Positions 57,847-64,000 of a DNA stretch of 64,000 nt are shown piece after piece. Numbering within the stretch: position 1 is the first letter of the stretch; the number at the start of each line of letters is the position of its first letter. Both the position numbers and the translations under genes were made by a program. A model generated the notes under the pieces. It made no database searches, was not told the origin of the DNA, and saw only the letters and a list, made by a program, of their open reading frames with translations. The DNA is from Herbiconiux sp. L3-i23 (GTDB lineage: Bacteria > Actinomycetota > Actinomycetes > Actinomycetales > Microbacteriaceae): positions 1,426,001 to 1,490,000 of the forward strand of contig NZ_AP025737.1 of the NCBI RefSeq assembly GCF_023734115.1, written 5' to 3'.

Positions 57847-58808
57847 CCGTCCTCGTCACGGGAGCGAGCGGCATGCTCGGCCGAGCCGCCGCGACCCGCA
57901 TCGCGCGCGACGGCCACTCGGTCCGCGTGCTTCAACGACGTTCGTCGAGTCTCGACGTCGACGAGGTCCTCGGCTCGGTCACCGACCGCGAGGCCGTGCG
58001 CCGCGCCCTCGACGGCGTCGACTCGGTCGTGCATCTAGCGGCGAAGGTCTCTCTGGCGGGAGATCCGGCCGAGTTCGAGGCGGTCAACGTCGGCGGCACC
58101 GCGACGCTCCTCGACGAGGCGCGGGACGCCGGAGTGCGGCGCTTCGTGCACATCTCGTCACCGTCGGTGGCCCACTCCGGCTCGTCCATCGCCGGCGCGG
58201 GCGCGACTGCCGCCGATCCTGTCAGGGCGCGTGGAGAGTACGCGCGCACGAAGGCGGCGGGCGAGCTGCTGGCCCTCGCCGCGGACGCTCCGGGATTCGC
58301 GGTCGTCGCCGTCCGCCCCCACCTCGTGTGGGGGCCCGGCGACACCCAGCTCGTCGGCCGCATCGTCGACCGCGCACGCTCCGGACGGCTCCCGATCCTC
58401 GGCTCCGGCGCCGCCCTCATCGACACCCTCTACATCGACAACGCGGCGTCCGCCATCTCCGCCGCGCTGTCGAAGGCCGAGAGCGTGCACGGCAACGCCT
58501 ACGTGGTGACCAACGGGGAGCCGCGTCCGGTCGCCGATCTGATCGCCGGGATCTGCCGGGCGGCGGGCGTCGCCCCGCCCACGTGGTCGGTCCCGGCCGG
58601 GCTCGCTCGCGCGGCGGGCGGTGTCGTCGAGGCGGTGTGGCGTGTGCGACCCGGGGTGGACGAGCCGCCGATGACACGGTTCCTCGCCGAGCAGCTGTCG
58701 ACCTCGCACTGGTTCGACCAACGCGCCACCCGCCACGACCTCGACTGGACCCCCGGGGTCACCCTCGACGAGGGCTTCCGCCGCCTCGCCGCCCACTACG
58801 CCGGCTGA
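57843..58808 (+). CDS. oleD: OleD, NADPH-dependent 2-alkyl-3-ketoalkanoic acid reductase
   Basis: This 321-residue extended short-chain dehydrogenase has nucleotide motif VTGASGMLGRAA and active-site YARTKAAGE (Tyr and Lys). The catalytic Ser lies in FVHISSPSVAHSG. It reduces the OleA product to the beta-hydroxy acid used by OleC. ATG overlaps the oleBC stop (ATGA), completing a tightly coupled oleA-oleBC-oleD operon. A family A repeat follows about 20 bases after the stop. Confidence 0.92.
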   Translation: MTVLVTGASGMLGRAAATRIARDGHSVRVLQRRSSSLDVDEVLGSVTDREAVRRALDGVDSVVHLAAKVSLAGDPAEFEAVNVGGTATLLDEARDAGVRRFVHISSPSVAHSGSSIAGAGATAADPVRARGEYARTKAAGELLALAADAPGFAVVAVRPHLVWGPGDTQLVGRIVDRARSGRLPILGSGAALIDTLYIDNAASAISAALSKAESVHGNAYVVTNGEPRPVADLIAGICRAAGVAPPTWSVPAGLARAAGGVVEAVWRVRPGVDEPPMTRFLAEQLSTSHWFDQRATRHDLDWTPGVTLDEGFRRLAAHYAG

Positions 58809-58828
58809 GACTCCCTGGCGTGGCGACC

Positions 58829-58855
58829 CGCCCGTTGAGGGAGCGATACGAAGGG
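58829..58855. repeat. single family A repeat between convergent genes
   Basis: A minus-orientation copy with a shortened core (CCCGTTGAGGGAGCGATACG) sits in the 68-base gap between oleD and the convergent transporter gene. It probably lies in the shared terminator region. Confidence 0.75.
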
Positions 58856-58876
58856 CCGACCGAGAACCGTCGACGC

Positions 58877-60301
58877 TCACCCGCCGAGCAGGACTCCGAT
58901 CTGCTGCTGGATCGTGAGGAACGCCAGCACGCCGAAGAGCAGGATGGCCCACACGAGGGCGACCAGGCGGACCCCGCGGATGCGGATCTCCTTCGGCAGC
59001 ATCCTGCGGTTGATCATGATGAGCAGCCCCGAGTAGGCGAACATCATGACCCCGCCGACGCACGCTGCGATCACGGCGAGCACGATCGGCTGGTCGAACC
59101 CGACGCCGATGACGACGATTCCGACACCGGCGAGCAGCCACACGAGGCCCGCGTAGAGCTTCGACTCGCTGACCTTCGGCAGGTACGCGGTCTTCAGGAC
59201 ATCGGCGCCGAGCCGTGCGGTGTAGTCGACGATGCCGAGCGCCGCCGAGAAGAGGGCGAGCGCCCCGATGAACCAGAAGAAGTAGCCGAACCAGCCGCCG
59301 ACGCGGTCCATCAGCGCCTCGCCCTCGATCTTGAGGAACGAGATGTCGTTGGTGAGGTCGTCCGCGCCGAAGACCGTCGAGTAGGCGAGCAGCGACATGA
59401 ACAGGATCGAGACGAACGAGATGAGCACGAAGGTGAACAGCTGCTCCCGGTTCGCGAACTTCCACCATCCGTGCCAGTGCTCGAGGTTCTTCGCGGTCGG
59501 CGGGAAGACGACGCCGACACGGTCGCGCGACTCCTTGGCGCCGGTGAACGGTGAGGCGAGCTTCGGGATGTGGGCCCCCATCCCGAAGCCCTTGTCGCGG
59601 ATCCAGTTGCTCTGCACGAGGTTCTGGCCGCCGCCCGCGCCGGCGAAGGCGAGGGCGCCCATCAGCACGGCGAAGCCGAGCTCCGCGGCCGGGAAGCGCG
59701 GTTCGGTGACGACGGTGTGCACGTCGGCCCAGGCGGGTCCGATCGCGAAGAGGGCGGCGACGACGATGAGCAGCACCACTGCCGCGACCTTCACCATCTG
59801 CGCCTTCTCGAGCGCCGTGTACACGGATGGCGCCAGGGTGAGGATCAGGCCGATGGCGACCAGCATCCCGATGGCGACGATGTTGGGCTCGCCGCCGAAC
59901 ATGTAGGTGACGAGCGTCGCCGAGCTGGTCGCCCACGCCGGCCAGATGTTGGCGAGGATCGCGAGCACTGCGAACACGATTCCCCAGTGGCGCCACAGCC
60001 GGCTGAAACCGGTGATGGCGGTCTCACCTGTCGCCAGCGTGTACCGCTCGATCTCCATGTTGATGAAGAACTGGGTGACGAGGCCGACGAGGGCGGCCCA
60101 GACGAAGGTCAGCCCGACCTGCGAGGCGATGTACGGGTAGAGGATGAACTCGCCCGAGGACATTCCGACACCGGCGGCGACGATGCCGGGGCCGATGAAA
60201 CGCCACTGACGCGACGGGGGAGCGGGAAGGTCCTTCACGCCGGGGGCCGGCAGGTACTTGGTGGGGAATGCCTTGGCGACGTCGTCTCTGACCTCGGTCA
60301 T
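58877..60301 (-). CDS. Nramp-related divalent metal transporter lacking canonical metal motifs
   Basis: This 474-residue protein has about eleven membrane helices and the overall Nramp fold pattern. The canonical helix 1 DPGN motif is replaced by PGIVAAGVGMSSGEFILYP. The helix 6 MPH motif is replaced by LAFAGAGGGQNLVQSN. A long cytosolic loop of about 60 residues follows. Such changes are known in Nramp-related proteins that move other cations (for example Mg2+) or other solutes, so the transported ion is uncertain. The start is ATG 60301. It is a single gene convergent with the ole operon. Confidence 0.8.
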   Translation of the reverse strand: MTEVRDDVAKAFPTKYLPAPGVKDLPAPPSRQWRFIGPGIVAAGVGMSSGEFILYPYIASQVGLTFVWAALVGLVTQFFINMEIERYTLATGETAITGFSRLWRHWGIVFAVLAILANIWPAWATSSATLVTYMFGGEPNIVAIGMLVAIGLILTLAPSVYTALEKAQMVKVAAVVLLIVVAALFAIGPAWADVHTVVTEPRFPAAELGFAVLMGALAFAGAGGGQNLVQSNWIRDKGFGMGAHIPKLASPFTGAKESRDRVGVVFPPTAKNLEHWHGWWKFANREQLFTFVLISFVSILFMSLLAYSTVFGADDLTNDISFLKIEGEALMDRVGGWFGYFFWFIGALALFSAALGIVDYTARLGADVLKTAYLPKVSESKLYAGLVWLLAGVGIVVIGVGFDQPIVLAVIAACVGGVMMFAYSGLLIMINRRMLPKEIRIRGVRLVALVWAILLFGVLAFLTIQQQIGVLLGG

Positions 60302-60390
60302 CGGTCCGCTCCTCGTCCGCGGCATCGGCGCCGCCCTCGCGTTCCTCACGCTATCGATGCGAACGGGGGCGCCGACTGGGAATCAGCCGA

Positions 60391-60774
60391 TCAAACGGCC
60401 GTCTCTCCGGTGGCCGCGATGACCTGCCAGCGTCCGGCGTCGAAGAGCCAGGTGCGGTTGTAGACCGCGACGGTGTCGAACGCAATGCCGTGCGACACTC
60501 CGCGCAGGTGGAGCGTCGATCGTGTCTCTCCGATCAGTCCCTCGTGGAGTGAGGCGAGGATCTTCACGGGCTCGACGAGGTCGAGGTGGAGCGCGCCGCT
60601 GCGATAGGTCTCGAGGTCGGCCTCGCGGTCGAGGTCGGCCCCGCCCGGGCCGACGTAGTGCGCGTGTTCGCTCATCAGGTCACCGAGCGCCTCCGCGTCG
60701 CCGGCGAGCATCGCCTGCTGGAGCCTCGTCTCGGCGGCCCGGAGTCCGGCGACGTCGAACGTGTCGCTCATCGC
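60391..60774 (-). CDS. NTF2-like (DUF4440/SnoaL-type) small protein
   Basis: This 127-residue protein shows the cone-shaped NTF2 pattern: AAETRLQQAMLAGDAEALGDLM, SEHAHYVGPGG, and a C-terminal VAVYNRTWLFDAGRWQVIAAT. DUF4440 proteins bind small ligands or act as simple isomerases; the ligand is unknown. It overlaps the upstream zinc-ribbon gene by 7 bases, so the two are co-translated. Confidence 0.82.
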   Translation of the reverse strand, partial: AMSDTFDVAGLRAAETRLQQAMLAGDAEALGDLMSEHAHYVGPGGADLDREADLETYRSGALHLDLVEPVKILASLHEGLIGETRSTLHLRGVSHGIAFDTVAVYNRTWLFDAGRWQVIAATGETAV

Positions 60775-61022
60775 GTCCGGTCCGCCGCCCACGTCAGCGA
60801 GTTCTGCGCCTGCTGCTCGGTGAGCGCGGTGGTGCCTCCGCAGTTCGAGCACTGCACGAAGAAGCGGGAGCCGAACGAGAACAGCGGCACGAAGAAGACG
60901 GTGAAGCGGCTCCGCTGTCGCATCACATGCTGCGCGACGTGCTTGTCGCAGTACGGACAAGTGACGCTGACACGGTTGATCTCGGTCAGCTCGGGTCGCG
61001 TGCCCATCAGGAGGAAGAACAT
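60768..61022 (-). CDS. zinc-ribbon protein
   Basis: This 84-residue protein has two CxxC knuckles (VTCPYCDKH and VQCSNCGGT) separated by a hydrophobic, aromatic strand region (RFTVFFVPLFSFGSRFF). That is the arrangement of actinobacterial zinc-ribbon proteins with a short membrane-like loop. The ATG at 61022 (MFFLLMGTRPEL) gives the usual hydrophobic start; an internal ATG at 61007 is an alternative. Function unknown. Confidence 0.78.
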   Translation of the reverse strand: MFFLLMGTRPELTEINRVSVTCPYCDKHVAQHVMRQRSRFTVFFVPLFSFGSRFFVQCSNCGGTTALTEQQAQNSLTWAADRTR

Positions 61023-61081
61023 CGCCGTCGACGGTAGGCGGCGTGGATGCGGAAGCTCTGAGCGAAGGCCTGGAGACGCCG

Positions 61082-61115
61082 GAAGGCCCGGCCCCACGGT
61101 GGGGTCCGAGCCTTC
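61082..61115. terminator. strong hairpin between TerC and zinc-ribbon genes
   Basis: GAAGGCCCGGCCCCAC pairs with GTGGGGTCCGAGCCTTC with one mismatch and one bulge around a very short loop. It lies 12 bases after the terC stop on the minus strand and probably ends that transcript. Confidence 0.75.
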
Positions 61116-61127
61116 GCGGCGGACGGG

Positions 61128-62174
61128 TCAGTGAACCGAGTCGGACTCGTCCTCGACCGCGCGGGTGACGGGCTGGCCGTCGACCTGGTCGCGATCCTTC
61201 TTCTGCGCATCCCCGCGGGTCTTCAGCAGGCTGGCGGCGGTGGCGACGGCGATCGTGGCACCGATGAACAGCAGCGAGAACCAGATCGGGATCTCAGGCA
61301 CCCACAGCAGCGGCTCGCCGCCGTTGATGAACGGCACCTCGTTGACGTGCAGGGCGTGGAAGACGAGCTTCACACCGATGAAGGCGAGGATGACCGCGAG
61401 GCCCTGGGCCAGGTAGACGAGACGCTCGAGCAGTCCGCCGATGAGGAAGAACAGCTGACGCAGGCCCATGAGGGCGAACGCGTTAGCGGTGAACACGATG
61501 TACGGCTCGCTGGTGAGGCCGTAGATGGCGGGGATCGAGTCGAGCGCGAAGACGAGGTCGATGAAGCCGATCGCCACGATGGTCAGCAGCATCGGCGTGA
61601 CGAAGCGCTTGGCGCCCTTCTTCACGGTCAGCTTGTCCTCGTTGTACTCGTCAGAGACGGGCAGGATGCGCTTCACGAACCGCATGAACGCGTTGTTCGA
61701 CGGGTCGCCGCCGTGGCTGCCGCGCACCTGCTGGTAGGCGAGCACGAAGAGCAGCAGGCCGAAGAGGTAGAACACCCACGAGAAGTTCTCGATGAGCGTC
61801 GCACCGACCGCGATGAACGCGCCGCGCATGATGAGCGCGATGACGATGCCGATCATCAGCACCTTCTGCTGATACGCCTTCGGCACAGCGAACCCGGTCA
61901 TCACGATGAGGAACACGAAGAGGTTGTCGATCGACAGCGCCTTCTCGGTGAGGTAACCGGCGAAGTACTCGCCCGAGAAGGTCCAGCCCCAGCCGGGGAT
62001 GAAGCCGATGACGACACCGAAGAGCAGGGCAAGGCCGATGTAGAAGGCCGACCAGCGAGCGGACTCGCCGATCGTCGGCTCGTGCGGTTTGCGCACGTGC
62101 ACGAAGAACTCGTAGACGAAGAAGGCGATGGTGACGCCGATGGTGATGAGCCAGACGAGTGGGGTGATCTCCAC
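61128..62174 (-). CDS. TerC-family integral membrane protein, likely Mn2+ exporter
   Basis: This 348-residue protein has about nine helices and the TerC signatures KALSIDNLFVFLIVMTGF and IGFIDLVFALDSIPAIYGLT, with paired Asp residues, plus FTANAFALMGLRQLFFL. Family members (Alx, MeeF and similar) export manganese, often to supply secreted enzymes or avoid Mn toxicity. The tail is charged. The gene is preceded by a yybP-ykoY-type leader, strongly supporting manganese control. Confidence 0.9.
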   Translation of the reverse strand: MEITPLVWLITIGVTIAFFVYEFFVHVRKPHEPTIGESARWSAFYIGLALLFGVVIGFIPGWGWTFSGEYFAGYLTEKALSIDNLFVFLIVMTGFAVPKAYQQKVLMIGIVIALIMRGAFIAVGATLIENFSWVFYLFGLLLFVLAYQQVRGSHGGDPSNNAFMRFVKRILPVSDEYNEDKLTVKKGAKRFVTPMLLTIVAIGFIDLVFALDSIPAIYGLTSEPYIVFTANAFALMGLRQLFFLIGGLLERLVYLAQGLAVILAFIGVKLVFHALHVNEVPFINGGEPLLWVPEIPIWFSLLFIGATIAVATAASLLKTRGDAQKKDRDQVDGQPVTRAVEDESDSVH

Positions 62175-62214
62175 TGAGGTACTCCAAGGGGAAAGGGTGC
62201 ACGGAAAATGAACC

Positions 62215-62317
62215 CAAGGTCTCCTCCACCTCGACCGTGCTGGTCGTGGCCGACGGGCCGGGACACTTCGATGAGTCCGTATTGACGGGTCCGCCGCAGA
62301 CGGGAGTACTCCCCTTG
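62215..62317 (-). ncRNA. yybP-ykoY-type Mn2+ riboswitch leading the TerC gene
   Basis: On the minus strand the leader has CAAGG (62317-62313), the hallmark GGGGAGTA next to it, an internal CGTCAATACGG segment and a closing CCTTG (62219-62215) that pairs with the first CAAGG as P1. GGAGTA plus a TCAATAC-type loop and a GAGACCTTG end are typical of this class, which binds Mn2+ and switches on exporters. The TerC start lies about 40 bases downstream, so control may be translational. The class call is by eye. Confidence 0.75.
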
Positions 62318-62402
62318 CTGTGCCTCAGTGTACCGGACGGGCAGGGAATCAGCTGAAGACCCGCCCTGTCGGAACCGAGGGAGTGGCTGGGAGGATGAGC
62401 GC

Positions 62403-62978
62403 ATGACCGCACCGCTGCACATCACCGGAGATCCCGAGGCCGACGATCTGCTCGCCGCCGATCCGCTCGCGCTGCTCATCGGGATGCTCCTCGACCAGCA
62501 GGTGGCGATGGAGACCGCGTTCGCGGGACCACTCAAAGTGAAGCAGCGGTTGGGGGACCTCGATGCGGCGGCGATCGCGTCGACCGACCAGGACCGTCTC
62601 ACGGAGGTCTTCAAAGAGGCGCCGGCCGTGCACCGGTTCCCCGGTTCGATGGCCGAGCGCACCCGCTCCCTGTGCGAGGCGCTCGTCGAGCACTGGGACG
62701 GCGACGCCGCCCGGATCTGGACCCAGGACGACCCGGACGGCCCCGAGGTGCTGCGCCGGCTGAAGGCGTTGCCGGGCTTCGGCGACCAGAAAGCCAAGAT
62801 CTTCCTCGCCCTGCTCGGCAAGCAGTACGGCGTGGAGCCCGCAGGGTGGCGCGACGCTTCGGCGCCCTACGGCGAGGAGGGCAGTCACCGGTCGGTCGCC
62901 GACATCGTCGACTCCGACTCGCTGACCCGGGTGCGCGAGTTCAAACGCGCCGCGAAGGCGGCGGCGAAGGCGAAGTAG
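62403..62978 (+). CDS. HhH-GPD-type DNA repair protein
   Basis: This 191-residue helix-hairpin-helix protein has LLIGMLLDQQVAMETAFAGP, the hairpin RLKALPGFGDQKAKIFLALLG and a lysine-rich tail. It matches the small HhH-GPD base-excision group of actinobacteria. The usual catalytic Asp or Lys after the hairpin is not obvious, so glycosylase activity is not certain. ATG at 62403 follows GGGAGGAT. Confidence 0.8.
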   Translation: MTAPLHITGDPEADDLLAADPLALLIGMLLDQQVAMETAFAGPLKVKQRLGDLDAAAIASTDQDRLTEVFKEAPAVHRFPGSMAERTRSLCEALVEHWDGDAARIWTQDDPDGPEVLRRLKALPGFGDQKAKIFLALLGKQYGVEPAGWRDASAPYGEEGSHRSVADIVDSDSLTRVREFKRAAKAAAKAK

Positions 62979-62982
62979 CGCC

Positions 62983-63705
62983 GTGACCGAGGTCGCCGGG
63001 TACACCGCCGCGCAGGTGCGTGCCGCGGAGGCGCCCTCCCTCGCGGCCGGGCTACCGCTGATGCGGCGTGCCGCCACCGCGCTCGCGGCGGTCGTCCGCG
63101 AGCGGCTCGTCGAACGGGCGGACATGCGGCAGGCGGGCGACCGAGCGCGGGTGCTCGCGTTGGTGGGCCCGGGCAACAACGGCGGGGATGCGCTCTTCGC
63201 CGTTGCCGAGCTCGGGGCGGAGGGCGTCGAGGTCGTGGTGATTCCGGTGGTGCCCGAGAAGGTGCACGCCGAGGGGCTGGCCGCTGCGCTGTCGGCCGGG
63301 GCGACCACGGTGGCGGCCGGGTCGACCGCGCTCGAGGTGCTGCTGCCGACGGCCGACGTGGTGATCGACGGTCTCTTCGGCACCGGATCCGCGGGGCGTC
63401 CCGACCTCGCGCTGCGAGGGCCGGCGCGGGAGGTCGTGGGGCAGCTGCTCGCGGTTGCTGCGCCGGAGCGCCCCACCGTCGTCGCGGTCGACATTCCGAG
63501 CGGCATCGACGCGGACACCGGCGCCGTCCCCGACGACTGCGTACTCCCGGCCGATGTCACGGTGACGTTCGGCGGCGTGAAGGCGGGTCTGCTGCTGCCG
63601 CCCGCGTCGGCCCTGGCGGGGGAGATCCGCCTGGTCGACATCGGCATCGGCGACGAGCTCGCCCGTCACACCCCGGTCCTCCGCGCCGAACTTCCGTCGC
63701 GCTGA
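62983..63705 (+). CDS. nnrE: NAD(P)H-hydrate epimerase (NnrE)
   Basis: This 240-residue Rossmann-like YjeF_N domain repairs damaged NAD(P)HX by interconverting its R and S forms. Key segments are VLALVGPGNNGGDAL, VIDGLFGTG and VVAVDIPSGIDADTG, the last with the catalytic Asp. The dehydratase domain often fused to it (NnrD) is absent, so that partner must be encoded elsewhere. GTG at 62983 begins 4 bases after the HhH-GPD stop, so the two genes are coupled. Confidence 0.92.
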   Translation: MTEVAGYTAAQVRAAEAPSLAAGLPLMRRAATALAAVVRERLVERADMRQAGDRARVLALVGPGNNGGDALFAVAELGAEGVEVVVIPVVPEKVHAEGLAAALSAGATTVAAGSTALEVLLPTADVVIDGLFGTGSAGRPDLALRGPAREVVGQLLAVAAPERPTVVAVDIPSGIDADTGAVPDDCVLPADVTVTFGGVKAGLLLPPASALAGEIRLVDIGIGDELARHTPVLRAELPSR

Positions 63706-63717
63706 GGAGTCTCACAC

Positions 63718-63770
63718 CTGCTCGCTGAGGAGGCCCGCCAGGGCCGTCGTGAATGCGAGCGATATCGGGA
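63718..63770. repeat. degenerate family B right arm
   Basis: CTGCTCGCTGAGGAGGCCCG and the following CCAGGGCCGTCGTGAATGCG match an inverted B right arm with several substitutions. It lies just after the nnrE stop. Confidence 0.6.
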
Positions 63771-63824
63771 GGCGCTCGTGTTCAGGTGCCTCCCAGTGTC
63801 GGCGGTTGCTGGTTGAGTCGGTGC

Positions 63825-64000
63825 ATGGACGAAGAGCAGCCGCCGGTGGAGGTGCCGATGTCGGCTGCCCGGTTGCTGGTCGAGCGCATCGCCGAACGGC
63901 AGGCCATGTCGCGGGTGTATCAGGCGGAGCAGCTGGAGTACATCGACGCGTTGCGGCTGCAGTTCGGCCGGGACTTCGGCGCCGACTGGCACGACCCCGA
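63825..64000 (+). CDS. probable DUF222/HNH endonuclease-type protein, N-terminus only
   Basis: ATG at 63825 opens a frame that is still open at the window end (58 codons). The start MDEEQPPVEVPM is followed by a helical segment ARLLVERIAERQAMSRVYQA and LEYIDALRLQFGRDFG. That style is common at the N-terminus of DUF222 proteins that end in an HNH nuclease in Microbacteriaceae. The diagnostic domains lie beyond the window, so the family call is tentative. Confidence 0.45.
   Translation, partial: MDEEQPPVEVPMSAARLLVERIAERQAMSRVYQAEQLEYIDALRLQFGRDFGADWHDP

Overview
The window is high-GC DNA with dense, mostly head-to-tail genes, many GTG starts, 4-bp ATGA or 1-bp TGATG gene overlaps, SARP-type regulators, F420-type PPOX proteins and a fused OleBC. 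This points to an actinobacterium, most likely of the family Microbacteriaceae. That placement is an inference from gene style and repeat type; no rRNA gene is present. No insertion sequence, prophage, tRNA or CRISPR array was found.

Layout. 1-1.8 kb: a NERD-domain protein cut by the window edge and two small genes. 1.8-9.6 kb: a sugar or sugar-acid locus (FGGY kinase, ABC importer, MocR regulator and, divergently, a short 6-phosphogluconate dehydrogenase with a SIS isomerase). 9.8-21.6 kb: mostly stand-alone genes (PPK2, VOC protein, glycosyltransferase, alpha/beta hydrolase, a degenerate SGNH-GAF fusion, a membrane protein, a polar amino acid/cystine-type ABC system, a DnaQ-like exonuclease with an altered active site, a lipoprotein, a HAD phosphatase). 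22-30.4 kb: a self-contained regulatory island with an FAD-linked oxidase, a small orphan, two paralogous SARP regulators in tandem and a membrane protein. Three of its promoters share a heptamer direct repeat at an identical distance from a -10-like box. 30.5-37 kb: a beta-glucoside PTS locus with a BglG-type antitermination leader, EIIBC, an old-yellow-enzyme/4Fe-4S oxidoreductase, EIIA, a GH1 glycosidase and the antiterminator protein. 37.4-39 kb: STAS-like and septum-formation-like proteins. 39-50.2 kb: a ten-gene IclR-led operon (PPOX, M20 peptidase, ribose-type ABC importer, amidohydrolase/lactonase, aminotransferase, KDPG aldolase, KDG kinase) that funnels an unidentified compound to pyruvate and glyceraldehyde-3-phosphate. 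50.2-54.1 kb: a Na+/H+ antiporter, a PPOX protein and an aldo/keto reductase. 54.1-58.8 kb: the long-chain olefin operon oleA-oleBC-oleD. 58.9-62.4 kb: an Nramp-related transporter, an NTF2-like protein, a zinc ribbon protein and a TerC protein behind a yybP-ykoY-type Mn2+ riboswitch. 62.4-64 kb: an HhH-GPD protein, an NAD(P)H-hydrate epimerase and the start of a probable DUF222/HNH protein.

The most striking feature at larger scale is a system of intergenic repeats. Family A is about 26 bp (core CCCGTTGAGCG...CGATACG) and occurs about two dozen times, often as inverted pairs. Family B is a roughly 120-bp imperfect hairpin bounded by CTGGTCATTGAGGAGG and CCTCCTCAGCGACCAG; it occurs singly, in an exact 131-bp triple tandem at 16.2-16.6 kb, and mixed with A in a 144-bp tandem array at 51.85-52.46 kb. 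Family C is a third hairpin type at 12.3 kb. The repeats sit between genes, nearly always next to a gene 3' end, which suggests terminator or REP/BIME-like roles.

The best candidates for undescribed biology are the SARP island with its shared promoter architecture, the antiterminated beta-glucoside locus carrying an Fe-S flavin reductase, the IclR-led degradative operon, and the A/B repeat system.
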